Source of the DNA: Vreelandella stevensii S18214
GTDB lineage: Bacteria; Pseudomonadota; Gammaproteobacteria; Pseudomonadales; Halomonadaceae
Reading direction: 5' to 3'
NCBI RefSeq assembly: GCF_000275725.1
Contig: NZ_AJTS01000036.1
Location: forward strand, 62,001-126,000
DNA: 64,000 nucleotides
Below the pieces are notes generated by a model. It was given only the letters and a program-made list of their open reading frames with translations. It searched no databases and was not told the DNA's origin. Positions 22,230 to 30,913 of this stretch are shown here, in pieces (within the stretch, counting starts at the first letter, position 1; each line of letters opens with the position of its first letter). Position numbers and translations under genes: made by a program.

Positions 22230-22356
22230 AGCGCGCTCTCCTTGTTGTGTAAGGTGGTTGGCACACCAAACGCCTCCAGCGGCGCTTGGCGGAGTAAGGG
22301 TAATACACTAACCTGCCACATCCAGCATAGAATGCAATCGCGCCATAGTGGAAGTC

Positions 22357-23328
22357 ATGGTTGTTAATTTACTACATAAAGGCAAGATTGGCCTTGCGCC
22401 AATGGAAGGGGTCATCGACGCACTCACCCGCGACCTGCTCACCCGCCAGCCCGGTTTCGACTGGACGGTGACAGAGTTCGTGCGGGTGGTGGATACCCGC
22501 CTTCCCCCCAGGGTGTTTTACAAGCACTGCCCTGAGCTCCAACAGCGCCCTGTGGCTACTCCCAGCGGCATCCCGGTGCACCTGCAGCTACTCGGCTCCG
22601 ACCCCAGCGCGCTGGCCGAGAATGCTCGTCAGGCGCTTGCACTGGGCGCCATCAGCGTCGACCTCAACTTTGGCTGCCCGGCCAAGCTGGTCAACCGTCA
22701 CGACGGCGGCGCCTCCTTGCTGCGCCAGCCCGAGCGTGTCTACCAGGCTGTCAGGGCGGTTGCTGATGCCCTGGCCGGCGAGATTCCGGTCACCGCCAAG
22801 ATACGTCTGGGCTTCGCCAATCGACGCATGGCGGTAACCTGCGCCCAGGCGACCCAGGCAGGCGGCGCCGCACGGCTGGTGGTGCATGGACGAACCCGAG
22901 ACGAGGGCTACCGCCCGCCCGCGCACTGGGAGTGGATCGGCAGAGTTCGTCACCACGTGGACATCCCCGTGGTGGCCAACGGCGATATCTGGACGCTGGA
23001 AGACTACTGGAAGGCGCGCACGCTGTCGGGCTGCCATGACGTCATGCTGGGCCGCAGCGCCCTGGCTGACCCTTGGCTGGCACCCCGCATTCGCCACTGG
23101 CAGGAAACCGGCGAGCGGCTGCCGGATACCACCTGGGCAATGCGTGCCAGCGTGCTACAAGAGTACGCCGAGCATCAACGCCAACAGCTACCCGATCGCG
23201 TCGTGGTTTCTCTGGTGAAACAGTGGCTGGCGCAGATGCGTCAGGGCAATGGCGAAGCCGAGCAGCACTTTCAGCGCCTGAAGCGGGTCACGGACCTGGA
23301 CATACTGCTCGACAACCTGGTGCCGTAA
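22357..23328 (+). CDS. dusC: tRNA-dihydrouridine synthase, DusC type
   Basis: A 323-residue FMN-dependent Dus enzyme with a TIM barrel beginning KIGLAPMEGVIDALTR. The catalytic cysteine is C107 in LNFGCPAKLVNRHDGGASLL, and VVHGRTRDEGY and PVVANGDIW carry further conserved sites. The ALTRDLL and FVRV features fit DusC, which modifies U16. The ATG at 22357 has GGAAG upstream; a GTG nine bases earlier has no ribosome site. Confidence 0.92.
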   Translation: MVVNLLHKGKIGLAPMEGVIDALTRDLLTRQPGFDWTVTEFVRVVDTRLPPRVFYKHCPELQQRPVATPSGIPVHLQLLGSDPSALAENARQALALGAISVDLNFGCPAKLVNRHDGGASLLRQPERVYQAVRAVADALAGEIPVTAKIRLGFANRRMAVTCAQATQAGGAARLVVHGRTRDEGYRPPAHWEWIGRVRHHVDIPVVANGDIWTLEDYWKARTLSGCHDVMLGRSALADPWLAPRIRHWQETGERLPDTTWAMRASVLQEYAEHQRQQLPDRVVVSLVKQWLAQMRQGNGEAEQHFQRLKRVTDLDILLDNLVP

Positions 23329-23372
23329 CGCTTCGCCCTCTGACTCAGACCCCAACGCTTACGAACCAAAAA

Positions 23373-23405
23373 AAAGCGCCCTTCCGCAAGATGCGGGGGC
23401 GCTTT
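23373..23405. terminator. Stem-loop terminator between dusC and the tRNA genes
   Basis: AAAGCGCCC and GGGCGCTTT form the outer stem, with an inner CCGCA/TGCGG. On the minus strand a T8 run follows, which makes it a strong terminator for readthrough from the tRNA genes. In the plus direction, after dusC, the T run is short. Confidence 0.8.
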
Positions 23406-23456
23406 ACACGATCGCAAGAGCAACGTGCGAGCTACGTTGGTCAGGCTAGAAGCAGA

Positions 23457-23487
23457 AAACCCGCTCTCTAATAAGAGAGCGGGTTTT
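23457..23487. terminator. Bidirectional terminator of the tRNA-Arg transcript
   Basis: AAAACCCGCTCTCT and AGAGAGCGGGTTTT form a perfect 14-bp stem with an AATA loop, giving a T tail in both directions. It lies 7 bp past the 3' end of the first tRNA-Arg on the minus strand. Confidence 0.85.
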
Positions 23488-23493
23488 GAAATC

Positions 23494-23570
23494 TGGCGCG
23501 CCCGGGAGGATTCGAACCTCCGACCACCTGATTCGTAGTCAGGTACTCTATCCAGCTGAGCTACGGGCGC
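23494..23570 (-). tRNA. tRNA-Arg(ACG), copy 1
   Basis: 77 nt on the minus strand with acceptor GCGCCCG/CGGGCGC, D arm AGCTCAGCTGGAT, anticodon loop CTACGAA (anticodon ACG), T arm GGTTCGAATCC and an encoded CCA. The ACG anticodon is read as ICG after A34 deamination and serves CGU, CGC and CGA. It is identical to the second copy 67 bp away. Confidence 0.97.
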
Positions 23571-23637
23571 TTGACAGTCATGCTTTTCTCGAAAAGCAAT
23601 GAATCCACTGTAACATCAAAACCTTACGTTTGCAACT

Positions 23638-23714
23638 TGGCGCGCCCGGGAGGATTCGAACCTCCGACCACCTGATTCGTAGTCAGGTACTCTATCCAGC
23701 TGAGCTACGGGCGC
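23638..23714 (-). tRNA. tRNA-Arg(ACG), copy 2
   Basis: A 77-nt sequence identical to the copy at 23494-23570, with the same ACG anticodon and encoded CCA. It follows tRNA-Ser on the minus strand. The 67-bp spacer between the two copies contains the small hairpin GCTTTTCTCGAAAAGC. Confidence 0.97.
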
Positions 23715-23758
23715 ATAGCTAACGATGCTACGTGTCTAACGATGTTACATGGTGCGGT

Positions 23759-23851
23759 TGGCGGAGAGAGAGGGATTCGAACCCTCGATAGGGCTATAAA
23801 CCCTATACTCCCTTAGCAGGGGAGCGCCTTCAGCCACTCGGCCACCTCTCC
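23759..23851 (-). tRNA. tRNA-Ser(GCT)
   Basis: 93 nt on the minus strand with acceptor GGAGAGG, a class II long variable arm (TATAGGGTTTATAGCCCTA), anticodon loop CTGCTAA (anticodon GCT) and an encoded CCA. It reads AGC and AGU. It lies 125 bp downstream of csrA, a gene order (csrA, tRNA-Ser, tRNA-Arg) widely kept in gammaproteobacteria. Confidence 0.97.
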
Positions 23852-23976
23852 TCAACAGCACGGCGCGAATGTTACCGATTATGGGGACTGGTGTCCACCC
23901 CTGTGCCGATTTTTTTTCACGCCGCCCTGATAGTTACCGCTACAGCGCCCTTTTTGAGCACAACACTGGCGGCCAT

Positions 23977-24165
23977 TTATTCCACTTCGCTTTCGCTATT
24001 GCGTTCACGCTGAATGCGCTGATAGATCTCTTCACGGTGTACCGCGACATCTTTTGGTGCGTTGACACCAATGCGCACTTGATTACCTTTCACACCTAAC
24101 ACTGTGACGGTGACTTCATCACCGATCATCAGCGTTTCGCCAACGCGGCGGGTTAGGATGAGCAT
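23977..24165 (-). CDS. csrA: CsrA/RsmA, global post-transcriptional regulator
   Basis: A 62-residue protein starting [18 protein letters not shown] with the RNA-contact arginine R44 in [11 protein letters not shown], as in all CsrA proteins. It binds GGA motifs in mRNA leaders and blocks translation, and is titrated by CsrB/RsmZ-type RNAs; a candidate is encoded at 34028-34198. The ATG at 24165 has AAGGAGA upstream; an in-frame extension is not homologous. The neighbours are lysC upstream and tRNA-Ser downstream. Confidence 0.97.
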   Translation of the reverse strand: MLILTRRVGETLMIGDEVTVTVLGVKGNQVRIGVNAPKDVAVHREEIYQRIQRERNSESEVE

Positions 24166-24356
24166 GGCTGATCTCCTTCTCAGACGTTTGATACAACGGG
24201 ATGTGTCCGCCGGTAGCGCCACCACGCCATTATGCGGCATGGTGACCCCTGCTACCAATGGCTTTAACCCTATGACACCTTAACCTCCCGTTGAATGGAA
24301 GCCCACCACCACACGGCAGCGAGTACCCTCAGCGTAGAAGGTTTGAGGGACAAGTG

Positions 24357-25607
24357 TTATTCAGATTCGCTATCGGCCTTATCCAAGCCAAATGCCTTGT
24401 GCAAGGCATTGACCGCAAGTTCCATGTGTTTTTCGTCGATCACCACGGAAATCTTGATTTCAGACGTCGATACCATACGAATATTCACGTTCTCTTCGGC
24501 CAGCACGCGAAACATCTTCGATGCTACGCCGGCATGTGAACGCATACCGACACCTACCAGCGACACTTTGGCAATGTTGTCGTCGCCGCGCAGTTCACCG
24601 CCGCCCAGATCGGGAATGACGGTCTCTTCCAGCAGCTTCTTGGTGGCCTTGTAGTCACCTTTTGCCACCGTGAAGGTGAAATCGGTGTAATCACCTGCCG
24701 GTGCTACATTTTGGACAATCATGTCCACTTCAATGTTGGCGTCGGCAATCGGACCTAAAATACGCGAGGCAACGCCGGGCACATCGGGGGTATTCAGCAG
24801 CGTCAGCTTGGCTTCGTTCTTGGTAAACGCGATACCGGAGATTAGCGGTTCTTCCATAGAGTCCTCGTCTTGGTCAGAGTCTGCAACAATCAGGGTGCCA
24901 GGGCCATCTTCAAAGCTCGACAGAACCCGCAGCGGTACGTTGTACTTGCCAGCGAATTCCACCGCGCGAATCTGCAGCACTTTGGAGCCCAGGCTGGCCA
25001 GTTCCAGCATTTCCTCTACCGTGATGCTCTCCAGGCGCTGAGCCTTGGAGCAGACACGCGGGTCGGTGGTGTAAACACCGTCCACATCAGTATAGATCTG
25101 GCACTCATCAGCCCCCAGGGCCGCTGCCAGCGCCACGCCAGTGGTGTCCGAGCCGCCACGCCCCAGCGTGGTGATGTTGCCGTTTTCGTCCACCCCCTGG
25201 AAACCGGCGACCACCACGACCTTGCCAGCGTCCAGATCGGCTTTCAGATCGTCGGTTTCGATACGCTGGATACGCGCTTTGGTATACGCGCTATCGGTAT
25301 GAATGCCTACCTGTGCGCCGGTGTGCGAGGTTGCCGAGACGCCAATGTGCTGCAGCGCCATAGCCAGCAGAGAGATGGTGACCTGCTCGCCCGTCGAGAG
25401 CAGCATATCCATTTCACGCGGGGCGGGATCTTCGTTCAGGGCATGCGCCATATCGGTCAGGCGGTTGGTTTCGCCACTCATCGCAGAGACGACGACGACG
25501 ACCTGGTGCCCCTGATCACGAAAGCCTTTGACCTTTTCCGCCACGGCTTTGATACGGTCGACAGAGCCCACCGAAGTGCCGCCGAACTTCTGTACGTATA
25601 GTGCCAT
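24357..25607 (-). CDS. lysC: Aspartate kinase
   Basis: A 416-residue monofunctional aspartokinase, the first step to lysine, threonine and methionine (and ectoine in halophiles). The N-terminal kinase domain has VQKFGGTSVGS and the substrate motif ATLGRGGSDTT-like TTLGRGGSDTTG. Two C-terminal ACT domains (about 265-410) give feedback sensitivity. The ATG at 25607 gives the family N terminus MALYVQKFGG. It lies between alaS and csrA as in Pseudomonas. No lysine riboswitch is visible in the short leader. Confidence 0.96.
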   Translation of the reverse strand: MALYVQKFGGTSVGSVDRIKAVAEKVKGFRDQGHQVVVVVSAMSGETNRLTDMAHALNEDPAPREMDMLLSTGEQVTISLLAMALQHIGVSATSHTGAQVGIHTDSAYTKARIQRIETDDLKADLDAGKVVVVAGFQGVDENGNITTLGRGGSDTTGVALAAALGADECQIYTDVDGVYTTDPRVCSKAQRLESITVEEMLELASLGSKVLQIRAVEFAGKYNVPLRVLSSFEDGPGTLIVADSDQDEDSMEEPLISGIAFTKNEAKLTLLNTPDVPGVASRILGPIADANIEVDMIVQNVAPAGDYTDFTFTVAKGDYKATKKLLEETVIPDLGGGELRGDDNIAKVSLVGVGMRSHAGVASKMFRVLAEENVNIRMVSTSEIKISVVIDEKHMELAVNALHKAFGLDKADSESE

Positions 25608-25673
25608 ATGCCGTTCTTCCTTTACGTTCGGGAATGGAGGGTGAATGTTGTTATTGCCAATTTTCCTGACGTA

Positions 25674-25706
25674 CAAAAAGGCCGGTAGCAAATGATGCCA
25701 CCGGCC
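25674..25706 (-). terminator. Intrinsic terminator after alaS
   Basis: GGCCGGT and ACCGGCC pair across a 13-nt loop 8 bp past the alaS stop, followed on the minus strand by TTTTTG. It separates alaS from lysC. Confidence 0.85.
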
Positions 25707-25713
25707 CTCTCAT

Positions 25714-28326
25714 TTAGCTAAGTGTGTTTTCCAACCAAGCCGGAACGCTATTCAACGCTCCGGGCAGCGCATCGGGCTGGCTACCGCCCGCCTGAGCCAT
25801 GTCGGCGCGACCGCCGCCTTTGCCGCCAACCTGCGACGCCACATGGTTGACCAGCTCGCCAGCCTTCACACGACCGGTCAGATCAGCCGTGACACCTGCA
25901 ATCAGACTGACCTTGCCAGCATCGGCATCGGCTACGCCCAGCATGATGACGCCCGAGCCAAGCTTGTTCTTGAGCTGATCCAACACGCCGCGTAAGTCCT
26001 TGCCCGAGACGCCTTCGAGCTGGGTGACCAACAGCTTTACACCCGCCACTTCCTGCACCTGGCTGAGCATGTCGCTCCCTGCCGCGCTGGCCAGCTTGGC
26101 CTTCAGCTGCTCCAGCTCTTTCTCCAGGCTGCGGTTGCGCTCGACCAGCGATTCCACGCGTGCTTCCACCTGCTCGGGCTTGGTTTTCAGACGCTCGCTC
26201 AGGCGCTGTACGCGGGCCTCCTGCTCGCGGAAGTAGGCCAGCGCATTTTCCCCGGTAATCGCTTCGATACGGCGCACGCCGGAAGCGATGCCCACCTCAC
26301 TGACCACATGGCAGCAGCCAATGTCACCACTGCGGCTTACGTGAGTACCGCCACACAGTTCGATGGAGAAGTCATCGGCACCAATGGTCAGTACGCGCAC
26401 GCTATCGGCGTATTTCGCTTCGAACAGCGCCGCCGCGCCTTTGGCCTTGGCCTCAGCCAGGCTCATGTGTTCGATTTTCGTTGGCGCATTGGCCAGAATC
26501 TGGGCGTTGACGATGCGCTCCACTTCGGCAATCTGTTCAGCGGTCATCGGCTCGAAGTGGCTGAAGTCGAAGCGCAGGCGTTCGGCGTTGACCAGCGAGC
26601 CCTTCTGCTGAACGTGATCCCCCAGCACCATGCGCAGTGCTTCGTGCAACAGGTGGGTCGCCGAGTGGTTGCGCAGCGTGGCGGTACGCAGGCTAGCATC
26701 CACCTCGCCGCGCACGCTGGCACCCACGCTCAGCGAGCCTTCCACCATCACCCCTTGGTGCAGGTGATGGCCGCGCTGCTTCTGGGTATCGGTGACCTGG
26801 AAGCGGCCACCGTCGACGTGCAGGTAGCCTGTATCGCCTACCTGGCCGCCGGACTCGCCATAGAACGGCGTGCGATCCAGCACCACGGTGCCCTTCTGGC
26901 CCGCTTCCAGGGCCGCCAGTGCATTGCCTTCGCTATCCACGAGTGCCATCACGGTGGCCTGATCGACCAGCTGATCGTAGCCGGTAAACTGCGTCTCGCC
27001 TTCCAGGTCGATGGAGGCGGTGTAGTCGGCACCGAACTGGCTGGCGGCGCGGGCACGTTCACGCTGCGCTTCCAGCTCACGCTGGAAGCCCTCTTCATCC
27101 AGGGTGACTTCCCGCTCGCGGCACACGTCGGCGGTCAAATCGAAGGGGAAACCGTAGGTATCGTACAGCTTAAACACAGTCTCACCGGGCAGCACGTCGC
27201 CTTGCAGCTCTTCCAGCGCAGCATTCAGCAGCCCCATGCCGTGATCCAGCGTACGGGCGAACTGCTCCTCCTCTTTCAGCAGCACGCGGGCAATCTGCTC
27301 GCTGGCCTCGCGCAGCTCGGGGTAGGCGTCGCCCATTTCGGCATCCAGTGCACTCACCAGCTTGTGGAAGAACGGCTCGGCCGCGCCCAGCTTGTGGCCA
27401 TGACGAATGGCGCGACGGATGATACGACGCAGTACGTAGCCGCGCCCTTCGTTGGAAGGCAGCACGCCGTCGGCAATCAGGAAGGCGCAAGAGCGAATAT
27501 GGTCGGCAATCACGCGCAGCGAGGGCGTTATCGTATCCTGATGCCCGGTGGCCTTGGCCGCGGCTTGTAGCAGGTTCTGGAACAGATCGATCTCGTAGTT
27601 GGAGTGTACGCCCTGCATCACCGCCGCCACGCGCTCCAGCCCCATGCCGGTATCGATCGACGGCTTGGGCAGCGGGTGCAGCGTGCCATCGGCTGAACGG
27701 TCGTACTGCATGAAGACCAGGTTCCAGATTTCGATGAAACGGTCACCGTCTTCCTCAGGCGTTCCGGGCGGGCCACCCCAGACTTCCGGGCCGTGATCGA
27801 AGAATATCTCGGAACACGGGCCACAGGGGCCGGTGTCACCCATCTGCCAGAAGTTGTCCTTGGCACCAATGCGCGCAATGCGATCATGCGGCACGCCAAT
27901 CTCATCGGCCCAGATGGCGTAGGCCTCCTCATCTTCGGTGAACACCGTGACCCACAGCTTTTCGGCAGGCAGCCCCAGACGCTCGGTCAGGAACGTCCAG
28001 GCAAAGCGAATGGCATCACGCTTGAAATAGTCGCCAAAGCTGAAATTGCCGAGCATTTCGAAGAAGGTGTGGTGGCGCGCGGTGTAGCCGACGTTATCCA
28101 GGTCGTTGTGCTTGCCGCCAGCACGCACGCAGCGCTGCGCAGATGCCGCACGAACGTAGGGACGCGGATCTCGGCCTAGAAAAACGTCCTTGAAGGGCAC
28201 CATGCCCGCACTGGTGAAGAGCAGCGTCGCGTCGTTGCCCGGCACAAGTGAGCCGGTGGGCACGACGGTGTGCCCCTGCTGTTCGAAATAATCGAGAAAG
28301 GCCTGTCTGAGTTCTGCGCTTTTCAT
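25714..28326 (-). CDS. alaS: Alanine-tRNA ligase
   Basis: An 870-residue class II synthetase of standard length. The catalytic domain includes [19 protein letters not shown] and the motif [10 protein letters not shown]. The editing domain has [11 protein letters not shown] and the zinc-site CGGTH, and the C-terminal C-Ala domain has [15 protein letters not shown]. The ATG at 28326 gives the family start [14 protein letters not shown]. It lies downstream of recX on the same strand across a 288-bp spacer with tandem repeats. Confidence 0.97.
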   Translation of the reverse strand: MKSAELRQAFLDYFEQQGHTVVPTGSLVPGNDATLLFTSAGMVPFKDVFLGRDPRPYVRAASAQRCVRAGGKHNDLDNVGYTARHHTFFEMLGNFSFGDYFKRDAIRFAWTFLTERLGLPAEKLWVTVFTEDEEAYAIWADEIGVPHDRIARIGAKDNFWQMGDTGPCGPCSEIFFDHGPEVWGGPPGTPEEDGDRFIEIWNLVFMQYDRSADGTLHPLPKPSIDTGMGLERVAAVMQGVHSNYEIDLFQNLLQAAAKATGHQDTITPSLRVIADHIRSCAFLIADGVLPSNEGRGYVLRRIIRRAIRHGHKLGAAEPFFHKLVSALDAEMGDAYPELREASEQIARVLLKEEEQFARTLDHGMGLLNAALEELQGDVLPGETVFKLYDTYGFPFDLTADVCREREVTLDEEGFQRELEAQRERARAASQFGADYTASIDLEGETQFTGYDQLVDQATVMALVDSEGNALAALEAGQKGTVVLDRTPFYGESGGQVGDTGYLHVDGGRFQVTDTQKQRGHHLHQGVMVEGSLSVGASVRGEVDASLRTATLRNHSATHLLHEALRMVLGDHVQQKGSLVNAERLRFDFSHFEPMTAEQIAEVERIVNAQILANAPTKIEHMSLAEAKAKGAAALFEAKYADSVRVLTIGADDFSIELCGGTHVSRSGDIGCCHVVSEVGIASGVRRIEAITGENALAYFREQEARVQRLSERLKTKPEQVEARVESLVERNRSLEKELEQLKAKLASAAGSDMLSQVQEVAGVKLLVTQLEGVSGKDLRGVLDQLKNKLGSGVIMLGVADADAGKVSLIAGVTADLTGRVKAGELVNHVASQVGGKGGGRADMAQAGGSQPDALPGALNSVPAWLENTLS

Positions 28327-28460
28327 AGGGTATCCGTGACAAGAAAGCGTGATGCCCCAGGGCGCTGTCGCCGCTACCCGCTGGGGTCGCAAAACGCCCA
28401 TTATAACGCAGTTGTCAAACGACTAAAGCCGCAGATAGTGGCAGAGCCCCTAATGACACA

Positions 28461-28499
28461 ATAAATAGAGGGCGGGTGGCACGATAAATAGAGGACGGG
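28461..28499. repeat. Two-copy 23-bp-period direct repeat upstream of alaS
   Basis: ATAAATAGAGGGCGGG (28461-28476) and ATAAATAGAGGACGGG (28484-28499) differ by one base. They lie next to the larger 22-bp array. No gene is visible in 28327-28614. Confidence 0.75.
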
Positions 28500-28512
28500 A
28501 ACCACGTGGTGA

Positions 28513-28614
28513 ACAGCCCTGAGCGGGGTTATAGACAGCCCTGAGCGGGGTTATAGACAGCCCTGAGCGGGGTTATAGACAGCCCTGAGCGGGTTTATGA
28601 CAGCTCTGAGCGGG
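28513..28614. repeat. 22-bp tandem repeat array, five copies, ending at the recX stop
   Basis: Units begin ACAGCCCTGAGCGGGG and end TTATAG. Copies at 28513, 28535 and 28557 are identical 22-mers. The copy at 28579 is 21 bp with small changes, and the last (from 28600, ACAGCTCTGAGCGGG) runs into the recX stop at 28615-28617. There are no spacers, so it is not a CRISPR. The array lies between recX and alaS, both read on the minus strand. Confidence 0.92.
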
Positions 28615-29088
28615 CTAGGAAGAGGGCGACAAACAGGACAGTGCATAGCGGATTTGCTCGAAATCGAAGCCACGCCCAGCCAGAAAACGTTCTCGCTTGG
28701 CACGCTCCTTGGGCGTCTCGCCCGGCGAGCTGAAGCGTCGTTCCAAGGTTTGGCGGGCCAGCTCGAACCAGTCCACGGCTTCGCGCGCTTCCACCGCTGC
28801 CAGCGCAGCGGCACAGGTTTGCGCGTCGACACCGCGCTGACGCAGCTCGCCCTTGATGCGAATCACTCCCTGCCCGCGGGCGATGCGTGAACGGATGAAG
28901 CTTTCGGCAAAGCGCTCATCCGACTGCAGCGCCTGCTCGGCCAACCCATCGAGGCAGGCGCTGATCTCGTCGGCATCGAAGGCCTTTTGCTCGAGCTTGC
29001 GGGCCAGCTCGGCGCGGGAGTACTCACGCCGAGCCAGCCACTGAATGGCCCACTCTCTGGGCGAAGCGTCGGCGTTAGTAGAGAACAC
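28615..29088 (-). CDS. recX: RecX, regulator of RecA
   Basis: A 157-residue protein with the RecX pattern of three helical repeats, including LARREYSRAELARKL, FAESFIRSRIARGQGVIRIKGELRQRGV and FLAGRGFDFEQIRYAL. RecX binds RecA filaments and limits their extension. The start is GTG at 29088, preceded by AGGAGG. It follows recA by 26 bp and should be cotranscribed with it, hence SOS-induced. Confidence 0.93.
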   Translation of the reverse strand: MFSTNADASPREWAIQWLARREYSRAELARKLEQKAFDADEISACLDGLAEQALQSDERFAESFIRSRIARGQGVIRIKGELRQRGVDAQTCAAALAAVEAREAVDWFELARQTLERRFSSPGETPKERAKRERFLAGRGFDFEQIRYALSCLSPSS

Positions 29089-29114
29089 TCACGCCTCCTG
29101 CTCGACAGCCTGGT

Positions 29115-30176
29115 TCAAAGCAGATCGTCATCGCCTTCGGCGGCCACATCTGCTGCAGGGGCTTCTTCTTTCTTCGGCTCTACCTTGGCCAGCAGTTGCT
29201 CACGGATTTGCGACTCGATCTCTTCCATGATCGCAGGATGCTCTTCCAGGTACTGGGCCGCATTGGCCTTGCCCTGGCCAATCTTGCTGCCCTTGTAGCT
29301 GTACCAGGCGCCCGCCTTGTCCACCAGGCTGCACTGCACGCCCAGGTCGACGACCTCGCCTGCGTGATAAATGCCCTTGCCGTAGAGGATCTGGAACTCG
29401 GCCTGACGGAACGGTGGAGCCACCTTGTTCTTCACGACCTTGACGCGCGTTTCGTTGCCCGTGACTTCGTCGCCGGACTTCACGGAGCCCGTGCGGCGGA
29501 TATCCAGACGCACGCTGGAGTAGAACTTCAGGGCATTACCCCCGGTGGTCGTTTCGGGGCTGCCGAACATCACGCCGATCTTCATGCGGATCTGGTTGAT
29601 GAAAATCACCAGACAGTTGGCGTTCTTGATGTTACCGGTAATTTTACGCAGCGCCTGGGACATCAAGCGGGCCTGCAGGCCTACGTGGGAATCGCCCATT
29701 TCGCCTTCGATCTCGGCACGGGGCGTCAGGGCCGCCACGGAGTCGATGATGATCACGTCCACGCCGCCCGAACGGACCAGCATGTCGGTGATTTCCAGCG
29801 CCTGCTCACCCGTATCGGGTTGCGAGACCAGCAGGTCGTCCAGATTGACGCCGAGTTTTTCGGCGTAGCTGGGGTCCAGCGCGTGCTCGGCATCTACGAA
29901 GGCACACACTTTGCCCTGCTTTTGCGCCTGGGCAATGACCGACAGGGTCAGCGTGGTTTTACCGGAGGACTCTGGGCCAAAGATTTCGACCACACGACCA
30001 AACGGCAGCCCGCCAATGCCGAGCGCAATGTCCAGCCCCAGCGAACCGGTGGAGACAGACGGCATGACGACACGGGGCGCATCGCCCAGACGCATGACGG
30101 TGCCTTTGCCGAACTGACGATCGATCTGACTGAGTGCCGCATTCAGCGCTTTGGTGCGGTTGTCTTCCTGAGCCAT
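29115..30176 (-). CDS. recA: RecA recombinase
   Basis: A 353-residue RecA with Walker [10 protein letters not shown] (residues 67-75), the L2-region sequence [28 protein letters not shown] and an acidic C terminus. It promotes strand exchange and LexA autocleavage. The ATG at 30176 gives the family N terminus [11 protein letters not shown]; upstream in-frame codons are not homologous. A LexA box lies 22 bp before the start. Confidence 0.98.
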   Translation of the reverse strand: MAQEDNRTKALNAALSQIDRQFGKGTVMRLGDAPRVVMPSVSTGSLGLDIALGIGGLPFGRVVEIFGPESSGKTTLTLSVIAQAQKQGKVCAFVDAEHALDPSYAEKLGVNLDDLLVSQPDTGEQALEITDMLVRSGGVDVIIIDSVAALTPRAEIEGEMGDSHVGLQARLMSQALRKITGNIKNANCLVIFINQIRMKIGVMFGSPETTTGGNALKFYSSVRLDIRRTGSVKSGDEVTGNETRVKVVKNKVAPPFRQAEFQILYGKGIYHAGEVVDLGVQCSLVDKAGAWYSYKGSKIGQGKANAAQYLEEHPAIMEEIESQIREQLLAKVEPKKEEAPAADVAAEGDDDLL

Positions 30177-30197
30177 GCAGAGATTCCTCATAACAAG

Positions 30198-30213
30198 CTG
30201 TATAATTAGCCAG
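30198..30213 (-). promoter_or_regulatory. LexA box of recA
   Basis: Read on the minus strand, CTGGCTAATTATACAG matches CTGT-N8-ACAG with one mismatch. Its place 22 bp upstream of the recA ATG is where the SOS operator is expected. Confidence 0.8.
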
Positions 30214-30265
30214 TAGTATGCCAAAGATCGGCGATGAAACAAATCCTCGGCGGCAACTTTAACGA

Positions 30266-30790
30266 TTATTTCCTGGTGGCCTGCGCGGAAAGCCGAGCGA
30301 CCAACCCTGCCAGGGCTTCACGTACCGCCTGCTCGCGCACCGCCTGCCGGTCACCCGGAAAATGAAAGCATTCGGCCTGCTGGCTCTCGGCATCGCCCCA
30401 GGCCAGCCATACGGTGCCCACCGGCTTCTCCTCGCTACCGCCTTCCGGCCCGGCCACACCACTGACGGCCACGGCCAGGTCGGCACCGCTGTCACGACAG
30501 GCGCCCGCCACCATGGCACCCACGACCGCTTCACTGACCGCGCCGTGGGCTTCCAGCAGGGCAGGTTCGACCCCCAGCAGGCGGGTCTTGGCGGCATTGG
30601 AGTAGGTCACATAGCCTGCGGTGAAGTACGCCGAGCTGCCAGCCACGGAGGTAATGGCGCTGGCAATGCCACCTCCCGTGCATGACTCGGCGGTGGTCAC
30701 TTCGACATGCAACTGCTGGCACAGCCGTCCAAGTCGTTGAGCCAACAGTGATAAATCGAGATTCTTGAGACTGGAAACACTGGGGGCCAT
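30266..30790 (-). CDS. pncC: Nicotinamide-nucleotide amidase (CinA C-terminal domain protein)
   Basis: A 174-residue stand-alone CinA C-terminal domain with the family motifs [13 protein letters not shown] and [21 protein letters not shown]. It deamidates NMN to nicotinic acid mononucleotide in pyridine nucleotide recycling. The ATG at 30790 has AAGGAGT just upstream; the longer in-frame opening is not homologous. It lies upstream of recA and divergent from mutS, a common arrangement in this class. Confidence 0.93.
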   Translation of the reverse strand: MAPSVSSLKNLDLSLLAQRLGRLCQQLHVEVTTAESCTGGGIASAITSVAGSSAYFTAGYVTYSNAAKTRLLGVEPALLEAHGAVSEAVVGAMVAGACRDSGADLAVAVSGVAGPEGGSEEKPVGTVWLAWGDAESQQAECFHFPGDRQAVREQAVREALAGLVARLSAQATRK

Positions 30791-30913
30791 GGTGACTCCT
30801 TCATGTAAGACCTTAGGGTAGCGTAGAATACTGCGTTTAGCTTTCTCAACGAAATTGCCCAACGAACATGCCGCATGCCGTTCAGGTCTGCGCCACGCTC
30901 AATCAGGACGCTC

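Noticed and set aside
28513-28614. A CRISPR-like repeat array
   Set aside because: The 22-bp units are directly adjacent with no spacers, and there are no cas genes.
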